A stretch of DNA of 64,000 nucleotides from Leclercia sp. 29361 (GCF_011290365.1 NZ_CP049786.1:2356001-2420000), one strand, 5' to 3'; counted from the stretch's first letter, positions 1 to 8,846 are shown. Notes: generated by a model not told the origin, from the letters alone. A program made the numbers and translations.

Positions 1-174
1 GGTACGGCTGTGGTTAATGGGATCGATAATGGATAACACCACCTGAATTTCTTTATTCACGTTATCCAGAGAATCATTGCTTTTAATGGCCAGCCAGACA
101 TTACTGGCGGCACTGGCAACAAAGAAAAACAGCAGGGCTAGCAGAATGGCAAGGGACGACTTTTTTAACGACAT
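1..174 (-). CDS. Methyl-accepting chemotaxis protein, N-terminal fragment
   Basis: Only the first 58 codons lie in the window; the gene continues beyond base 1. The peptide starts MSLKKSSLAILL, has one strong hydrophobic segment at about residues 7-27, and then enters an amphipathic helix, as in the first transmembrane helix and periplasmic four-helix bundle of Tar/Tsr-type chemoreceptors. The signalling domain is not visible, so the family call rests on this N-terminus and on the flagellar-type promoter just upstream. Ligand unknown. Confidence 0.6.
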   Translation of the reverse strand, partial: MSLKKSSLAILLALLFFFVASAASNVWLAIKSNDSLDNVNKEIQVVLSIIDPINHSRT

Positions 175-205
175 AACTACCTCAGAAATAAAACGGTCTG
201 AAGTG

Positions 206-232
206 TTATCGGCATCCACCCCTTAATATTGA
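206..232 (-). promoter_or_regulatory. Candidate sigma-28 (FliA) promoter
   Basis: On the minus strand there is a perfect GCCGATAA -10 element (206-213). A TCAATATT element lies exactly 11 bases upstream (225-232) and matches TAAAGTTT at 5 of 8 positions. This is the flagellar class-3 promoter layout. It points into the chemoreceptor fragment starting at 174, leaving a leader of about 25-30 bases. Confidence 0.7.
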
Positions 233-391
233 ATTAAAGTTATTTATTTATAGAGATATTAATAATGCTGTGAATAGTTATTTAAATCATCACATTGCAC
301 AGCAGGACCTGATATTTTGGCCCTGCCATAGATGGAAATTTTTTATCTGTTTAGCGGATGATTATTTGCTGCATAGTTAATCGTCTAAATA

Positions 392-1615
392 TTAAGCGTG
401 GTGAAATTGCGGCCAGTGAATTTCGCCCACACCGTTTAATTTGGGGCGGGCGAATAAAAAGCCCTGAAAACGTTTGATGCCTGCCGACTCCAGCCAGCAC
501 CACTCTTCAATTTTTTCAATGCCTTCTGCCACCAGCGCAATCTCCATATCGGTGCAGCAGCTGATGATCGACTTCACAATCGCCTGCTTCGGGCCACTTA
601 AATGGATGTTGCTGACAATCTCACGATCGATTTTCAGTTTATCCGGCTGGAAGCGGGTCAGCAGCGATAGCCCGGCATAGCCTGAGCCAAAATCATCAAT
701 CGCCAGGCCAATCCCCGCAGCCCTTAACTGCTTGATGGCGCTGTTGAACTGGTTAAAGCCGGAGATCATCTCGTTTTCGGTGACTTCAATCACCACCTGC
801 TCCGGCTGTAGCCGGTGGGCGAGGATCTGATCCATCAGAAAATCGACGGCGCCGGGCACATTGACCAGCGACATCGGCAGCAGGTTAATGGCAATTTTAT
901 GATCGCCAATGCCAATCTTTTCTGCCAGCGCAAAGGCGTATGCCTTGGTCAGCAGATCCACTTCATAGACTTTGTCCTGATCGAGGGTGCTAAAAAACCG
1001 CTCGGGGCTCCCGCCGTCGTTGCTGCGGATCAGCGCCTCCAGCGAGGAAATTTTGCCCTCGGTGGGTTGCACGATAGGCTGCAGGGCAAACTGACAGACC
1101 TGATTATCAATCAGCCCGGCGATGGCATCGCCAAAGGGGTTATGCTCCGCGGCCAGTGTCCACCTCTCCGGCCGGAACTGAGATCCGCCCGACGTTCTTT
1201 TGGGCTGCGTGATAAACGTCTTAATAAATTTAAAGACCCGGTCTTCCGCCGCCAGATAATTATCCAGCTTGCTGTAACGCAACACCGATGAGAGCACCGA
1301 TTTTGGCGTGTCGATCCGCAGAGCGAACAGCAGCATGCCGACGTTTTCAAAGCGGCGGCGCGGGCCGTAATCACGCATCAACTCCACCACGCTGTCATGG
1401 CGCTTGTCCTGGCCGATCTTTGCGAACAAGGTCTCAATGACCTCTTCAGAGCCTTCGAGGATCTGCAAAAAATCATGACCGTTAAACAGCAAAATACCCG
1501 TGACATCCAGCGCGGTATTGTTTTTCCTGGCCTTTTCAACAAGTGTGAGGAGGGATAAAGATTTGCAGGATGGATTTAACTGGCTTTTGTAAATGAGTGT
1601 CGTCAGCACAGTCAT
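392..1615 (-). CDS. BLUF-EAL blue-light-regulated c-di-GMP phosphodiesterase
   Basis: A 407-residue soluble protein. Residues 1-95 form a BLUF flavin-binding domain with the photocycle residues Tyr9, Asn45 and Gln51 and a Met at 94. Residues 165-405 form an EAL domain with its catalytic motifs present: EAL at 193-195, Asn244, Glu277 with TEN, DDFG at 307-310, Lys328, Glu364 and QG at 384-385. Length and domain order match Klebsiella BlrP1 and E. coli BluF (YcgF). Because the metal and c-di-GMP residues are intact, I infer an active phosphodiesterase rather than the degenerate BluF type. No bluR regulator is adjacent. It shares an upstream gap with the divergent alginate-lyase-like gene. Confidence 0.9.
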   Translation of the reverse strand: MTVLTTLIYKSQLNPSCKSLSLLTLVEKARKNNTALDVTGILLFNGHDFLQILEGSEEVIETLFAKIGQDKRHDSVVELMRDYGPRRRFENVGMLLFALRIDTPKSVLSSVLRYSKLDNYLAAEDRVFKFIKTFITQPKRTSGGSQFRPERWTLAAEHNPFGDAIAGLIDNQVCQFALQPIVQPTEGKISSLEALIRSNDGGSPERFFSTLDQDKVYEVDLLTKAYAFALAEKIGIGDHKIAINLLPMSLVNVPGAVDFLMDQILAHRLQPEQVVIEVTENEMISGFNQFNSAIKQLRAAGIGLAIDDFGSGYAGLSLLTRFQPDKLKIDREIVSNIHLSGPKQAIVKSIISCCTDMEIALVAEGIEKIEEWCWLESAGIKRFQGFLFARPKLNGVGEIHWPQFHHA

Positions 1616-1762
1616 TGTTCCCGATAGAGTGTTAGGCCTTATAAACTATTGTTTAACATAAATTACATTTATCGACTAATAGTATTAAAAGGATATATCA
1701 GGAAAGAAGCGATTCGGCTCAAAAACAATCAATATGAATGTTTAATTCTGGCGGAGATGAAA

Positions 1763-2743
1763 ATGAAACGTACGCTGCGGCTGTTGCTCTGTTTACCGGT
1801 GTACGCCCTCGCCGCTCCGCTGGTGCCGCCCGCCGGTTTTACCCAGCCGCTACCGCACACGGGAAAAGGTGGCTGCGTTCCCCTGCCCGCGCCCTATACC
1901 GGCCCACTGACGCTGCGCAGTAAATATGAGGGGTCCGACAGCGCCCGCGCCACCCTCAACCCGCAGGCCGAACAGGCATATCGCACGGCAATCAAACCTG
2001 TCGTCGGCTTTGAACGCGGGATCTCGACGATGGTGTGGCGCTATAAACAGAGCGGGGATCCGCACACCCTGAAATGTATTCTGGACGGCTACGCGGCCTG
2101 GGCTAAAGCAGATGCGTTACTCTCCGCGGAGACCAGCCACACCGGTCGCGCCATGCGCAAATGGGCGCTGGCGACGCTGGCCAGCAGCTGGCTGGAGCTA
2201 AAGTTTACGCCGGATACATCCTCTGGCGGACAACAGGACACTGAACGCTGGCTGGGCCAGTTGGCGGATCGGGTGGTACAGGAGTGGGACGACCTGCCGC
2301 TGAAAAGCACCAATAATCACAGCTACTGGGCAGCATGGGCGGTGATAGCCAGCGCCGTGGCGCTCGACCGGCGGGATCTGTTCGACTGGTCGTTAAAAGA
2401 GTATCGCATCGCCGCGGGGCAAATTGCTGCCGACGGCACGCTGGCAAATGAACAGCGCCGCGGCCAGCGGGCGCAGGCCTACCACAATTATGCCCTGCAG
2501 CCGCTGGTGATGATCGCCAGTTTCGCCAGAGCCAATCAGGTGGATGTGATAAAAGAGAACAATGGTGCGCTGGCGCGGCTGGCGGGGTATGTGTTGCGAC
2601 AGAATGAGGCTCATCTGGAGTGGCTGGAGCCCTGGTGCGCCATGACTCACTGCGATTCAGACACGCTGTCACGCCTGCAAGCCAGCCGTCCAGCAGAGGA
2701 TCGCCGCCTCGGCGGCAATCTCACCCTGCTCTATCAGCGTTAA
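1763..2743 (+). CDS. Exported alginate lyase family protein (AlgL-like)
   Basis: Predicted 326 residues. The start at 1763 is chosen because GGAG lies six bases upstream and it gives a clean signal peptide ([17 protein letters not shown], cleavage near residue 17); longer in-frame starts add a non-signal extension. The mature part begins APLVPPAGF as in Pseudomonas AlgL and carries the NNHSYW motif (184-189) holding the catalytic Asn-His. AlgL enzymes cleave poly-mannuronate by beta-elimination in the periplasm. No alginate synthesis genes are nearby, so the real substrate may be another uronate polymer. The 3' end overlaps the convergent SDR gene by 4 bases. Confidence 0.8.
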   Translation: MKRTLRLLLCLPVYALAAPLVPPAGFTQPLPHTGKGGCVPLPAPYTGPLTLRSKYEGSDSARATLNPQAEQAYRTAIKPVVGFERGISTMVWRYKQSGDPHTLKCILDGYAAWAKADALLSAETSHTGRAMRKWALATLASSWLELKFTPDTSSGGQQDTERWLGQLADRVVQEWDDLPLKSTNNHSYWAAWAVIASAVALDRRDLFDWSLKEYRIAAGQIAADGTLANEQRRGQRAQAYHNYALQPLVMIASFARANQVDVIKENNGALARLAGYVLRQNEAHLEWLEPWCAMTHCDSDTLSRLQASRPAEDRRLGGNLTLLYQR

Positions 2744-3489
2744 ATTTGCGCCATCCCGCCATCCACGAATAGCTCGGTGGCATTGATAAAGCTGGCGGCA
2801 TCGGAGGCGAGGAACGCCACGACTTTGGCCACCTCTTCCGGTTCACCAATGCGTCCCAGGGGCACCGTCGAGGCTAAGGCATCGAACAGCCCCTGACGCT
2901 GTTCTTCCGGCACCAGCTCTCCCAGCCCCGGGGTTTTAATCGGACCCGGGCTGACGACGTTGACCCGGATCCCGCGCCCCTGCAAATCGAGCGCCCAGGA
3001 GCGGGCAAAGTTTCTGACTGCCGCCTTGCTGGCGCTGTAGACGCTGAAATTAGCGGTACCTTTCACGGAGACGGTCGAGCCGGTGAGGATCACCGACGAC
3101 CCGGCAACCAGCAGCGGCAGCGCCTTTTGTACCGTAAAGAGCACCCCGCGCACGTTGGTGGCGAAGATGCGGTCGAAGTGTTCTTCGGTGATGGCGCCCA
3201 ACGGCAGCATATCCCCGCCGCCCGCATTGGCGAACAGCACGTCCAGCCGTCCGGCCTGTTCGGCGATCTGCGCATACACCGTATCGAGATCGGCAAGACG
3301 TGACGCGTCGGCGCGAATACCGGTCACCTGCCCGCCCAGACTGGCGACGGCGTTGTCCAGTTCAGCCTGACGGCGGCCAGTGATGTACACCTTCGCCCCC
3401 TGAGCCATCAGCTCTTTTGCGGTTGCCAGACCGATACCGCTGGTGCCGCCGGTGACGAGTGCGATTTTGCCTGCTAATGCTGAGTTCAT
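2740..3489 (-). CDS. SDR family oxidoreductase
   Basis: A 249-residue classical short-chain dehydrogenase/reductase. It has the TGGTSGIG cofactor motif (13-20), a NAG motif near 88, and the catalytic Ser138, Tyr151 and Lys155 (YSASK). A basic GRR at 38-40 after the second beta strand suggests NADP(H) preference. The C-terminal FVDGG motif is typical of the family. The substrate cannot be deduced. It is divergent from the LysR gene at 3615, a common arrangement in which the regulator controls the oxidoreductase. Confidence 0.85.
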   Translation of the reverse strand: MNSALAGKIALVTGGTSGIGLATAKELMAQGAKVYITGRRQAELDNAVASLGGQVTGIRADASRLADLDTVYAQIAEQAGRLDVLFANAGGGDMLPLGAITEEHFDRIFATNVRGVLFTVQKALPLLVAGSSVILTGSTVSVKGTANFSVYSASKAAVRNFARSWALDLQGRGIRVNVVSPGPIKTPGLGELVPEEQRQGLFDALASTVPLGRIGEPEEVAKVVAFLASDAASFINATELFVDGGMAQI

Positions 3490-3614
3490 GTGATTTACCT
3501 TGTGCGTTGTGGGTGTGGACGCACTCTACCGCTTGCGGCATTAGCGAAAAATCAGCAAAAATGGAAATCACTTTTTCCTCACGTAAATAATCCTCGCTTG
3601 TAAGGGCCCGCTCT

Positions 3615-4520
3615 ATGGATCAGTTAATGGCAATGCGCGCTTTCACGCGCGTGGTGGAAACCGGCAGCTTTACCCGGGCGGCGGACTCCCTGAACATGCC
3701 CATCGCTACGCTCAGCAAGCTGGTGAAAGCCCTGGAGGCGCATCTGGGCGTGCGGCTGTTGCAGCGCACTACCCGCCGGGTGACATCGACACCGGAAGGA
3801 GAGGATTATTACGACAAGGCCCGGCGGGTGCTGATTGATATCGAAGATATCGACACCTCCTTTAGCGCGGTAAAACTTCAGCCGCAGGGGCATTTGCGAA
3901 TCGATGTGGGCGGCTCGACAGCGCGGGACGTGCTGATCCCGCTGCTGCCGGATTTTATGCGTCGCTATCCCGATATCCGTATCGACCTGGGGGTGGCAGA
4001 CCGGCCAGTGGATTTAATCAGCGGTAACGTCGACTGCGTGATCCGCGGCGGCGCGCTGGGGGATTCATCCCTGATTGCCCGGCATATCGGCAATGCGGAG
4101 ATGGTCACCTGCGCCACACCGGGCTATCTGAAGCAGCACGGGATCCCCGCCTACCCGGAGGAGTTGCGTAATGGTCATAAGCTGGTGAGCTATCTCTCTC
4201 CGGTGTCCGGTCGCGCGGTGCCGTTTCGCTTTACCCACGGCGATGAAACCCGGGACATCACCCTGCAGCACCATATCGGGATCAACGAAAGCAATGCGCA
4301 TCTGGCGGCGGCCGTTGCCGGGATAGGGATTATCCAGACCTTTCGCTACTCCGTCAGGGAGCTGATTGAGGCGGGATCGCTGGTGGAAATTCTGGCGACA
4401 TGGCGTCCGCCGCACTACCCGTTTTACGTAGTGTATCCACAGAACCGGCATGTGACGCAGCGTTTAAGGGTATTTATCGCGTGGCTGGGGGAGGTTTTTC
4501 CGCAGGCGGTGAAGGGATAG
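3615..4520 (+). CDS. LysR family transcriptional regulator
   Basis: Predicted 301 residues. The N-terminal winged helix-turn-helix (1-60) reads MDQLMAMRAF, then FTRAADSLNM and LSKLVKALE. A periplasmic-binding-like effector domain follows from about residue 90. It belongs to the YafC/DsdC-like LysR branch common in enterics. It is transcribed away from the SDR gene across a 125-base gap, so it probably regulates that gene and itself. Effector unknown. Confidence 0.85.
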   Translation: MDQLMAMRAFTRVVETGSFTRAADSLNMPIATLSKLVKALEAHLGVRLLQRTTRRVTSTPEGEDYYDKARRVLIDIEDIDTSFSAVKLQPQGHLRIDVGGSTARDVLIPLLPDFMRRYPDIRIDLGVADRPVDLISGNVDCVIRGGALGDSSLIARHIGNAEMVTCATPGYLKQHGIPAYPEELRNGHKLVSYLSPVSGRAVPFRFTHGDETRDITLQHHIGINESNAHLAAAVAGIGIIQTFRYSVRELIEAGSLVEILATWRPPHYPFYVVYPQNRHVTQRLRVFIAWLGEVFPQAVKG

Positions 4521-4545
4521 CCGGGCATCGCGCCCGGCAAAAGGA

Positions 4546-4974
4546 TTAGTTCAGAGTGTAGTCGAGGGTGATTTCAGCTTTCAGCACCTGCGACACCGGA
4601 CACCCGGCTTTGGCCTTCTGAATGATGCCGTCAAACTGCTGCGGGTCAATGCCCGGGACGGTCACTTTACTCTGCAATGCAATTTTGCTGATGGCAAAGC
4701 CACTGTCGGTTTTATCCAGCGACACATCGGCAGTGGTGTCGATGGAATCAGCGGTGTAACCAGACTCGCCCAGCATCAATGAAAGCGCCATTGAGAAACA
4801 GGCCGCGTGCGCCGCGCCAATCAGCTCTTCCGGGTTGGTGCCCTTTTCCCCTTCAAAGCGGGTATTAAAGCCGTAAGGTTGCTGATTAAGGACGCCGCTC
4901 TCGGTGGAAACCGTCCCCTTGCCGCGTTTGATATCGCCAGACCAGTGTGCCGAACCGTGCTTGTGAATTGTCAT
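4546..4974 (-). CDS. osmC: Organic hydroperoxide reductase OsmC
   Basis: A 142-residue protein nearly identical in layout to E. coli OsmC. The redox pair Cys59 (AACFSM) and Cys125 (AGCPVS) is present. OsmC is a homodimeric cytosolic thiol peroxidase that reduces organic hydroperoxides under osmotic or stationary-phase stress. An SD-like GGAG lies just upstream of the ATG. A candidate RcsB box lies 66-79 bases upstream of the start codon, in keeping with the known Rcs control of E. coli osmC. In E. coli bdm follows directly; here a VOC gene lies between them. Confidence 0.95.
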   Translation of the reverse strand: MTIHKHGSAHWSGDIKRGKGTVSTESGVLNQQPYGFNTRFEGEKGTNPEELIGAAHAACFSMALSLMLGESGYTADSIDTTADVSLDKTDSGFAISKIALQSKVTVPGIDPQQFDGIIQKAKAGCPVSQVLKAEITLDYTLN

Positions 4975-5039
4975 AAATTGCTCTCCTTTTGGCTTACAAG
5001 GGGTTAAGTATAGAAGAGAGATCGCGCTTTGCGGCCAAG

Positions 5040-5053
5040 ACGGAACATTCTCA
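5040..5053 (-). promoter_or_regulatory. Candidate RcsB box upstream of osmC
   Basis: On the minus strand the 14-mer TGAGAATGTTCCGT matches the RcsAB consensus TAAGAATATTCCTA at 10 of 14 positions. It lies about 70 bases upstream of the osmC start, where E. coli osmC is activated by RcsB. Confidence 0.5.
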
Positions 5054-5108
5054 TCCCATTGCGCAGATATTCACCTGCTATATTTGAATTTTTAAAAAGG
5101 AGGACAGA

Positions 5109-5630
5109 ATGAATTCACCCGTAAGAGGTATTGACCATATCGGTATTACCGTACCGGATATTAAGCAGGCCACGCTATTTTTTGAGCAGGCGTTTAACGC
5201 GAAAGAAATATATCGTTCCGTTGAACCCGGGGACGGAAATATCGATCCTGATGCCCAGCAGAAGACGTTGCGCTTATTCCCGGGAACTGAGGTTCGCGCC
5301 ATTCGCATGCTGGCGATGCCTCACGGGCCGGGCGTTGAACTGTTTGAGATGCACGGCCCGAAGCAGCAGCCCCCGGCGCGGCCAAGTGATTTTGGCCTGC
5401 AGCATTTCGCTCTCTATGTCGATGATTTCGCACAGGCGATAGCCCGTTTCACGGCGGCGGGCGGCGAAATGTTTACCGAGCCTAAGCCGCTCTCCTTCCC
5501 GGCGGAACAGGGAGAAGGCAATGCTTTTTGCTATGGTAAAACGCCCTGGGGAAGCGTGATTGAATTGATATCCTGGCCCTCGCCTATGCCTTATGAAAAA
5601 TACACGGACCTGCGTCGCTGGAAGCCATGA
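5109..5630 (+). CDS. VOC/glyoxalase superfamily protein
   Basis: A 173-residue protein with two beta-alpha-beta-beta-beta repeats of the vicinal oxygen chelate fold. Repeat 1 starts at DHIGIT (about 9-14) and repeat 2 at LQHFALYV (about 98-105). Candidate metal ligands are His10, the Glu of VELFE, His100 and the Glu of SVIELI. A strong AAGGAGG precedes the ATG. VOC members include glyoxalases, dioxygenases and antibiotic-binding proteins, so the reaction cannot be named. It interrupts the osmC-bdm neighbourhood seen in E. coli. Confidence 0.75.
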   Translation: MNSPVRGIDHIGITVPDIKQATLFFEQAFNAKEIYRSVEPGDGNIDPDAQQKTLRLFPGTEVRAIRMLAMPHGPGVELFEMHGPKQQPPARPSDFGLQHFALYVDDFAQAIARFTAAGGEMFTEPKPLSFPAEQGEGNAFCYGKTPWGSVIELISWPSPMPYEKYTDLRRWKP

Positions 5631-5670
5631 TATATCCTTAAAACAACAGGGATTATGATATTTTTATTTC

Positions 5671-5684
5671 CAGGACGAGTCTTA
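5671..5684. promoter_or_regulatory. Candidate RcsB box upstream of bdm
   Basis: Read on the minus strand, TAAGACTCGTCCTG matches the RcsAB consensus at 10 of 14 positions. It lies about 90 bases before the bdm start. E. coli bdm is an established RcsB target, which makes the site plausible. Confidence 0.5.
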
Positions 5685-5772
5685 CACACAGCACGATAAA
5701 ATTTTGCCATTCTGAATGTGCATTACGTCATTGCGAACCGGAACACTAAATAGAAAACGACACGGAGGCACT

Positions 5773-5988
5773 ATGTTTACTTATACTTCAGCAACCACAC
5801 CATCCGCACAGCCGGAGCTGGTAAATGCAATTGCACAGGGTTTACGCGCAGAACTGGGCGCTGTCACCGAAGATGACATTTTGATGGAACTCACCAAATG
5901 GGTGGAAGCCTCAGATAATGACATCCTCAGTGACATCTACCAGCAGACCATTAACTACGTCGTCAGTGGCCAGCACGCCAGTTTCTGA
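5773..5988 (+). CDS. bdm: Biofilm-dependent modulation protein Bdm
   Basis: A 71-residue protein, the same length as E. coli Bdm. Its C-terminal two thirds is almost identical (EDDILMELTKW, SDIYQQTINYV, SGQH). The start at 5773 is supported by GGAGG five to nine bases upstream and by the E. coli N-terminus MFTY. In E. coli Bdm links osmotic and Rcs signalling to flagellar gene expression and its mRNA is an RNase III target. It precedes sra by 80 bases in the same direction, as in E. coli. Confidence 0.93.
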   Translation: MFTYTSATTPSAQPELVNAIAQGLRAELGAVTEDDILMELTKWVEASDNDILSDIYQQTINYVVSGQHASF

Positions 5989-6068
5989 AAATCTGCTATG
6001 CTGGATCAGCAACCTTAGGGGTTACATTTCGTTCGCCTTATCACTATCAACAGGATTGAGGAGTTAAT

Positions 6069-6206
6069 ATGAAATCGAACCGTCAGGCACGCCATATTCT
6101 GGGACTGAACTACAAGCTCTCTAACCAGCGTAAAGTGGTGATTGAGGGTGACAGCGAAACGCAGGTCACCAACGCCACTGGCAGAAAACGCCACGAACCT
6201 AAGTAA
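6069..6206 (+). CDS. sra: Stationary-phase-induced ribosome-associated protein Sra (S22)
   Basis: A 45-residue, highly basic protein starting [13 protein letters not shown] and ending GRKRHEPK, the same length as E. coli Sra (RpsV/S22). Sra binds the 30S subunit in stationary phase. The ATG follows GAGGAG. It sits between bdm and maeA as in E. coli and is closed by a strong terminator. Confidence 0.95.
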   Translation: MKSNRQARHILGLNYKLSNQRKVVIEGDSETQVTNATGRKRHEPK

Positions 6207-6225
6207 GTTCGCTAAAGCATACCTG

Positions 6226-6258
6226 ACACCACCGTTAATCCCGGTGGTGTTTTTATTT
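6226..6258 (+). terminator. Rho-independent terminator after sra
   Basis: A perfect 9-bp stem, ACACCACCG (6226-6234) with CGGTGGTGT (6242-6250), has a 7-base loop and is followed by a T-rich tail. It separates bdm-sra from maeA. Confidence 0.9.
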
Positions 6259-6381
6259 GTATGTTGCGGTTTTTAACATCCACCTCCTCTATAATACCTG
6301 CCTGACATCCCCTGCGGGCACGACAGCAACAATGATTAACACCAGTGCCAGGGACGGATTTCCAAAAATTAAGTGAGTGAC

Positions 6382-8079
6382 ATGGAAAACAAAGCAACCC
6401 GACATCGTTCCCTTTATATCCCTTATGCCGGTCCGGTTCTGCTGGAGTTCCCCCTGCTGAACAAGGGCAGCGCCTTTAGCATGGAAGAGCGCAGTAACTT
6501 CAACCTGCTGGGCCTGCTGCCGGAAGTGGTGGAAACCATCGAAGAACAGGCCGAGCGCGCATGGATCCAGTACCAGGGCTTCAAAACCGAAATCGATAAG
6601 CACATCTACCTGCGCAATATCCAGGACACCAACGAAACCCTCTTCTACCGGCTGGTGCAAAACCATCTCGACGAGATGATGCCGGTGATCTACACCCCGA
6701 CTGTCGGGGCCGCCTGTGAACGCTTCTCCGAAATTTACCGTCGCTCCCGCGGCGTGTTTATCTCGTATCAGAACCGTCACAACATGGATGACATTCTGCA
6801 GAACGTGTCGAACCACAACATCAAGGTGATCGTGGTGACCGACGGGGAACGTATTCTCGGTCTGGGCGACCAGGGGATCGGCGGGATGGGCATTCCGATC
6901 GGCAAGCTGTCGCTGTACACCGCCTGCGGCGGCATCAGCCCGGCCTACACCCTGCCGGTGGTGCTGGATGTGGGTACCAATAACCAGCAGCTGCTCAACG
7001 ATCCGCTGTATATGGGCTGGCGTCACCCGCGCATCACCGACGACGAGTACTACCAGTTTGTGGATGACTTTATCCAGGCGGTGAAACATCGCTGGCCGGA
7101 CGTGCTGCTGCAGTTTGAAGACTTCGCCCAGAAAAACGCCATGCCGCTGCTGAATCGCTATCGCGACGAAATCTGCTCCTTTAACGACGACATTCAGGGC
7201 ACCGCGGCAGTGACCGTCGGCACGCTGATTGCGGCCAGCCGCGCGGCGGGCAACCAGTTAAGCTATCAAAAGATCGTCTTCCTCGGCGCCGGTTCCGCCG
7301 GGTGCGGTATTGCTGAGCAGATCATCGCCCAGACCCAGCGGGAAGGCTTAAGCGAAGAGCTGGCCCGCTCGCGCGTCTTTATGGTGGACCGCTTTGGCCT
7401 GCTCACCGATGCGATGCCGAACCTGCTTCCGTTCCAGACCAAACTGGTGCAAAAGCGCGAGAACCTGAAAAACTGGGATACCGACAACGAAGTGCTCTCC
7501 CTGCTCGACGTAGTGCGCAACGTCAAGCCGGATATCCTGATCGGCGTCTCCGGGCAGACAGGACTGTTCACCGAAGAGATCATCCGCGAGATGCATAAGT
7601 ACTGCGCGCGCCCAATCGTGATGCCGCTCTCGAACCCAACCTCCCGCGTGGAAGCCACCCCGCAGGACATCATCGCCTGGACCGAAGGCAATGCGCTGGT
7701 CGCAACCGGCAGCCCGTTTGCCCCGGTGGTATGGAAGGATAAAACCTACCCGATCGCCCAGTGCAACAACTCCTATATCTTCCCGGGAATTGGCCTGGGG
7801 GTCATCGCCTCCGGCGCCTCACGCATTACCGATGAGATGCTGATGTCCGCCAGCGAAACCCTGGCCAAGCACTCCCCGCTGGTGAATAACGGTGAAGGGC
7901 TGGTACTGCCGGAGCTGAAGGATATTCACGTGGTGTCGAAGGCGATTGCCTTTGCCGTGGGTAAGATGGCGCAGCAGCAAGGCGTGGCGGTGAAAACCTC
8001 TGCCGATGCGTTGCAGCAGGCGATTGACGAGAACTTCTGGCAGCCGGAATATCGTAGCTACCGTCGGACCTCGATATAA
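6382..8079 (+). CDS. maeA: NAD-dependent malic enzyme MaeA
   Basis: A 565-residue enzyme, the same length as E. coli MaeA (SfcA) and almost identical along its length. It oxidatively decarboxylates malate to pyruvate with NAD. Visible motifs are YTPTVGAAC near 110, [12 protein letters not shown] near 175 and the Rossmann [11 protein letters not shown] near 305. The ATG at 6382 (MENKATRH) gives the E. coli length; an in-frame GTG nine bases upstream is rejected. It is followed by a bidirectional terminator. Confidence 0.97.
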   Translation: MENKATRHRSLYIPYAGPVLLEFPLLNKGSAFSMEERSNFNLLGLLPEVVETIEEQAERAWIQYQGFKTEIDKHIYLRNIQDTNETLFYRLVQNHLDEMMPVIYTPTVGAACERFSEIYRRSRGVFISYQNRHNMDDILQNVSNHNIKVIVVTDGERILGLGDQGIGGMGIPIGKLSLYTACGGISPAYTLPVVLDVGTNNQQLLNDPLYMGWRHPRITDDEYYQFVDDFIQAVKHRWPDVLLQFEDFAQKNAMPLLNRYRDEICSFNDDIQGTAAVTVGTLIAASRAAGNQLSYQKIVFLGAGSAGCGIAEQIIAQTQREGLSEELARSRVFMVDRFGLLTDAMPNLLPFQTKLVQKRENLKNWDTDNEVLSLLDVVRNVKPDILIGVSGQTGLFTEEIIREMHKYCARPIVMPLSNPTSRVEATPQDIIAWTEGNALVATGSPFAPVVWKDKTYPIAQCNNSYIFPGIGLGVIASGASRITDEMLMSASETLAKHSPLVNNGEGLVLPELKDIHVVSKAIAFAVGKMAQQQGVAVKTSADALQQAIDENFWQPEYRSYRRTSI

Positions 8080-8081
8080 AA

Positions 8082-8111
8082 TAAAAAAAACCCGCTCAAG
8101 GCGGGTTTTTT
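8082..8111. terminator. Bidirectional terminator between maeA and cspA-like gene
   Basis: An 8-base A run, then the stem CCCGC (8091-8095), loop TCAAG, stem GCGGG (8101-8105) and a T run. It can end both the rightward maeA and the leftward csp transcript. Confidence 0.85.
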
Positions 8112-8126
8112 ATTATCAAGCGCAAA

Positions 8127-8339
8127 TTAAAGCGCTGATACGTTTCCGGCAGCAGGGCCTTTAGCGCCGCTTTCAATAGTGAAGGAAACTTTCTGGCCTT
8201 CATCAAGGGTCTTGAAATTATCGCTCTGAATCGCAGAGAAATGTACGAATACATCCTTGCTGCCGTCGTCAGGGGTAATAAAACCGAAACCTTTGTCAGC
8301 GTTAAACCATTTTACTAAACCAGTCATTTTGTTAGACAT
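8127..8339 (-). CDS. CspA-family cold-shock RNA chaperone
   Basis: A 70-residue single cold-shock domain with RNP1 (KGFGFI) and RNP2 (VFVHF) intact. Its sequence is very close to E. coli CspA ([29 protein letters not shown]). It binds single-stranded RNA and melts structure at low temperature. The leader of about 170 bases matches the cspA leader in promoter, cold box and length, so cold induction is likely. The paralogue letter (A/B/G/I) cannot be assigned from sequence alone. Confidence 0.93.
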   Translation of the reverse strand: MSNKMTGLVKWFNADKGFGFITPDDGSKDVFVHFSAIQSDNFKTLDEGQKVSFTIESGAKGPAAGNVSAL

Positions 8340-8437
8340 AAATACTTCCTTAATTGATGAGCCACTTAACCGCGGCGATGGTGGCCTGTATTTTAGAGTG
8401 ACTTATTAGGCACTATAGGAGGAGGCTCATGAAGAAG

Positions 8438-8505
8438 GGTATCGGGTGATAACACTTGAACTGAGGACTGCTTTACTAAAATTGCTTTCATAAGGTCTGC
8501 TTTCC
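8438..8505 (-). promoter_or_regulatory. Cold-box 5' leader of the cspA-like gene
   Basis: Read on the minus strand, the blocks CAGACC, AAAGCA, TAGTAA, CAGTCC, TTCAAG, TTATC and GATACCC occur in the same order and with similar spacing as in the E. coli cspA leader. There this region folds into a thermosensing structure containing the cold box. Confidence 0.7.
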
Positions 8506-8517
8506 AAACCGATGAGC

Positions 8518-8547
8518 CATTTAGACACAGGCAAATTAGTTATGCAA
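8518..8547 (-). promoter_or_regulatory. Promoter of the cspA-like gene
   Basis: The minus strand has TTGCAT (8542-8547), an 18-base spacer and TAAATG (8518-8523). This resembles the E. coli cspA promoter and would start transcription near 8510, giving a leader of about 170 bases. Confidence 0.6.
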
Positions 8548-8628
8548 TGTTTATGTTTTTTATCTTAACCACTTAACCACCCGGATGGCTAAATGCCCGA
8601 CAAAAAAAATAAATACAAGCATCGGGGT

Positions 8629-8665
8629 GATTAAGCGTGTAAGGTGGCAATCCCTTAAATCAGGA
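8629..8665 (+). promoter_or_regulatory. Cold-box-like leader of ynfU
   Basis: The leader directly before ynfU contains the blocks GATTAAGC, GTGTAAGG, GGCAATCCCTT and AATCAGGAG. They line up with the cspA leader segment ATTAAAGC, GTGTAGTAAGGC, AAGTCCCTT and CAAGAG. This suggests that ynfU shares cold-shock post-transcriptional control. Sequence resemblance only. Confidence 0.45.
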
Positions 8666-8672
8666 GATGCCT

Positions 8673-8837
8673 ATGTCCGGACGTAAAAACACGCAAGCCC
8701 GTCGTAATTACTTAGTAAAATGCCCATGCCCAGGCTGTTCAAAAGATTCTGAACATAGCTTTAGCCGCGTACAGAAAGGGGCTCAACTTGTCTGCCCGTA
8801 CTGCAGTACCTTATTTAAATCCACTCAGCGAATTTAA
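8673..8837 (+). CDS. ynfU: YnfU family zinc-binding protein
   Basis: A 54-residue protein, too short for most gene finders. Two knuckles, CPCPGC at 17-22 and CPYC at 41-44, make a zinc ribbon, joined by a conserved-looking linker (HSFSRVQKGA). The start at 8673 is chosen because AGGAG lies six bases upstream; the ATG at 8667 directly abuts the SD. It matches the YnfU small-protein family of enterics. Function unknown; a nucleic-acid or ribosome-binding role is inference. It lies between two csp genes and has a cold-box-like leader. Confidence 0.8.
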   Translation: MSGRKNTQARRNYLVKCPCPGCSKDSEHSFSRVQKGAQLVCPYCSTLFKSTQRI

Positions 8838-8846
8838 AAATCAGCA

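Noticed and set aside
4522-4540. GC-rich hairpin between the LysR gene and osmC as a terminator
   Set aside because: The GCCGGGC/GCCCGGC stem is followed by AAAA on one strand and by TATCCC on the other, so no T tract supports termination; it looks like a short REP remnant.
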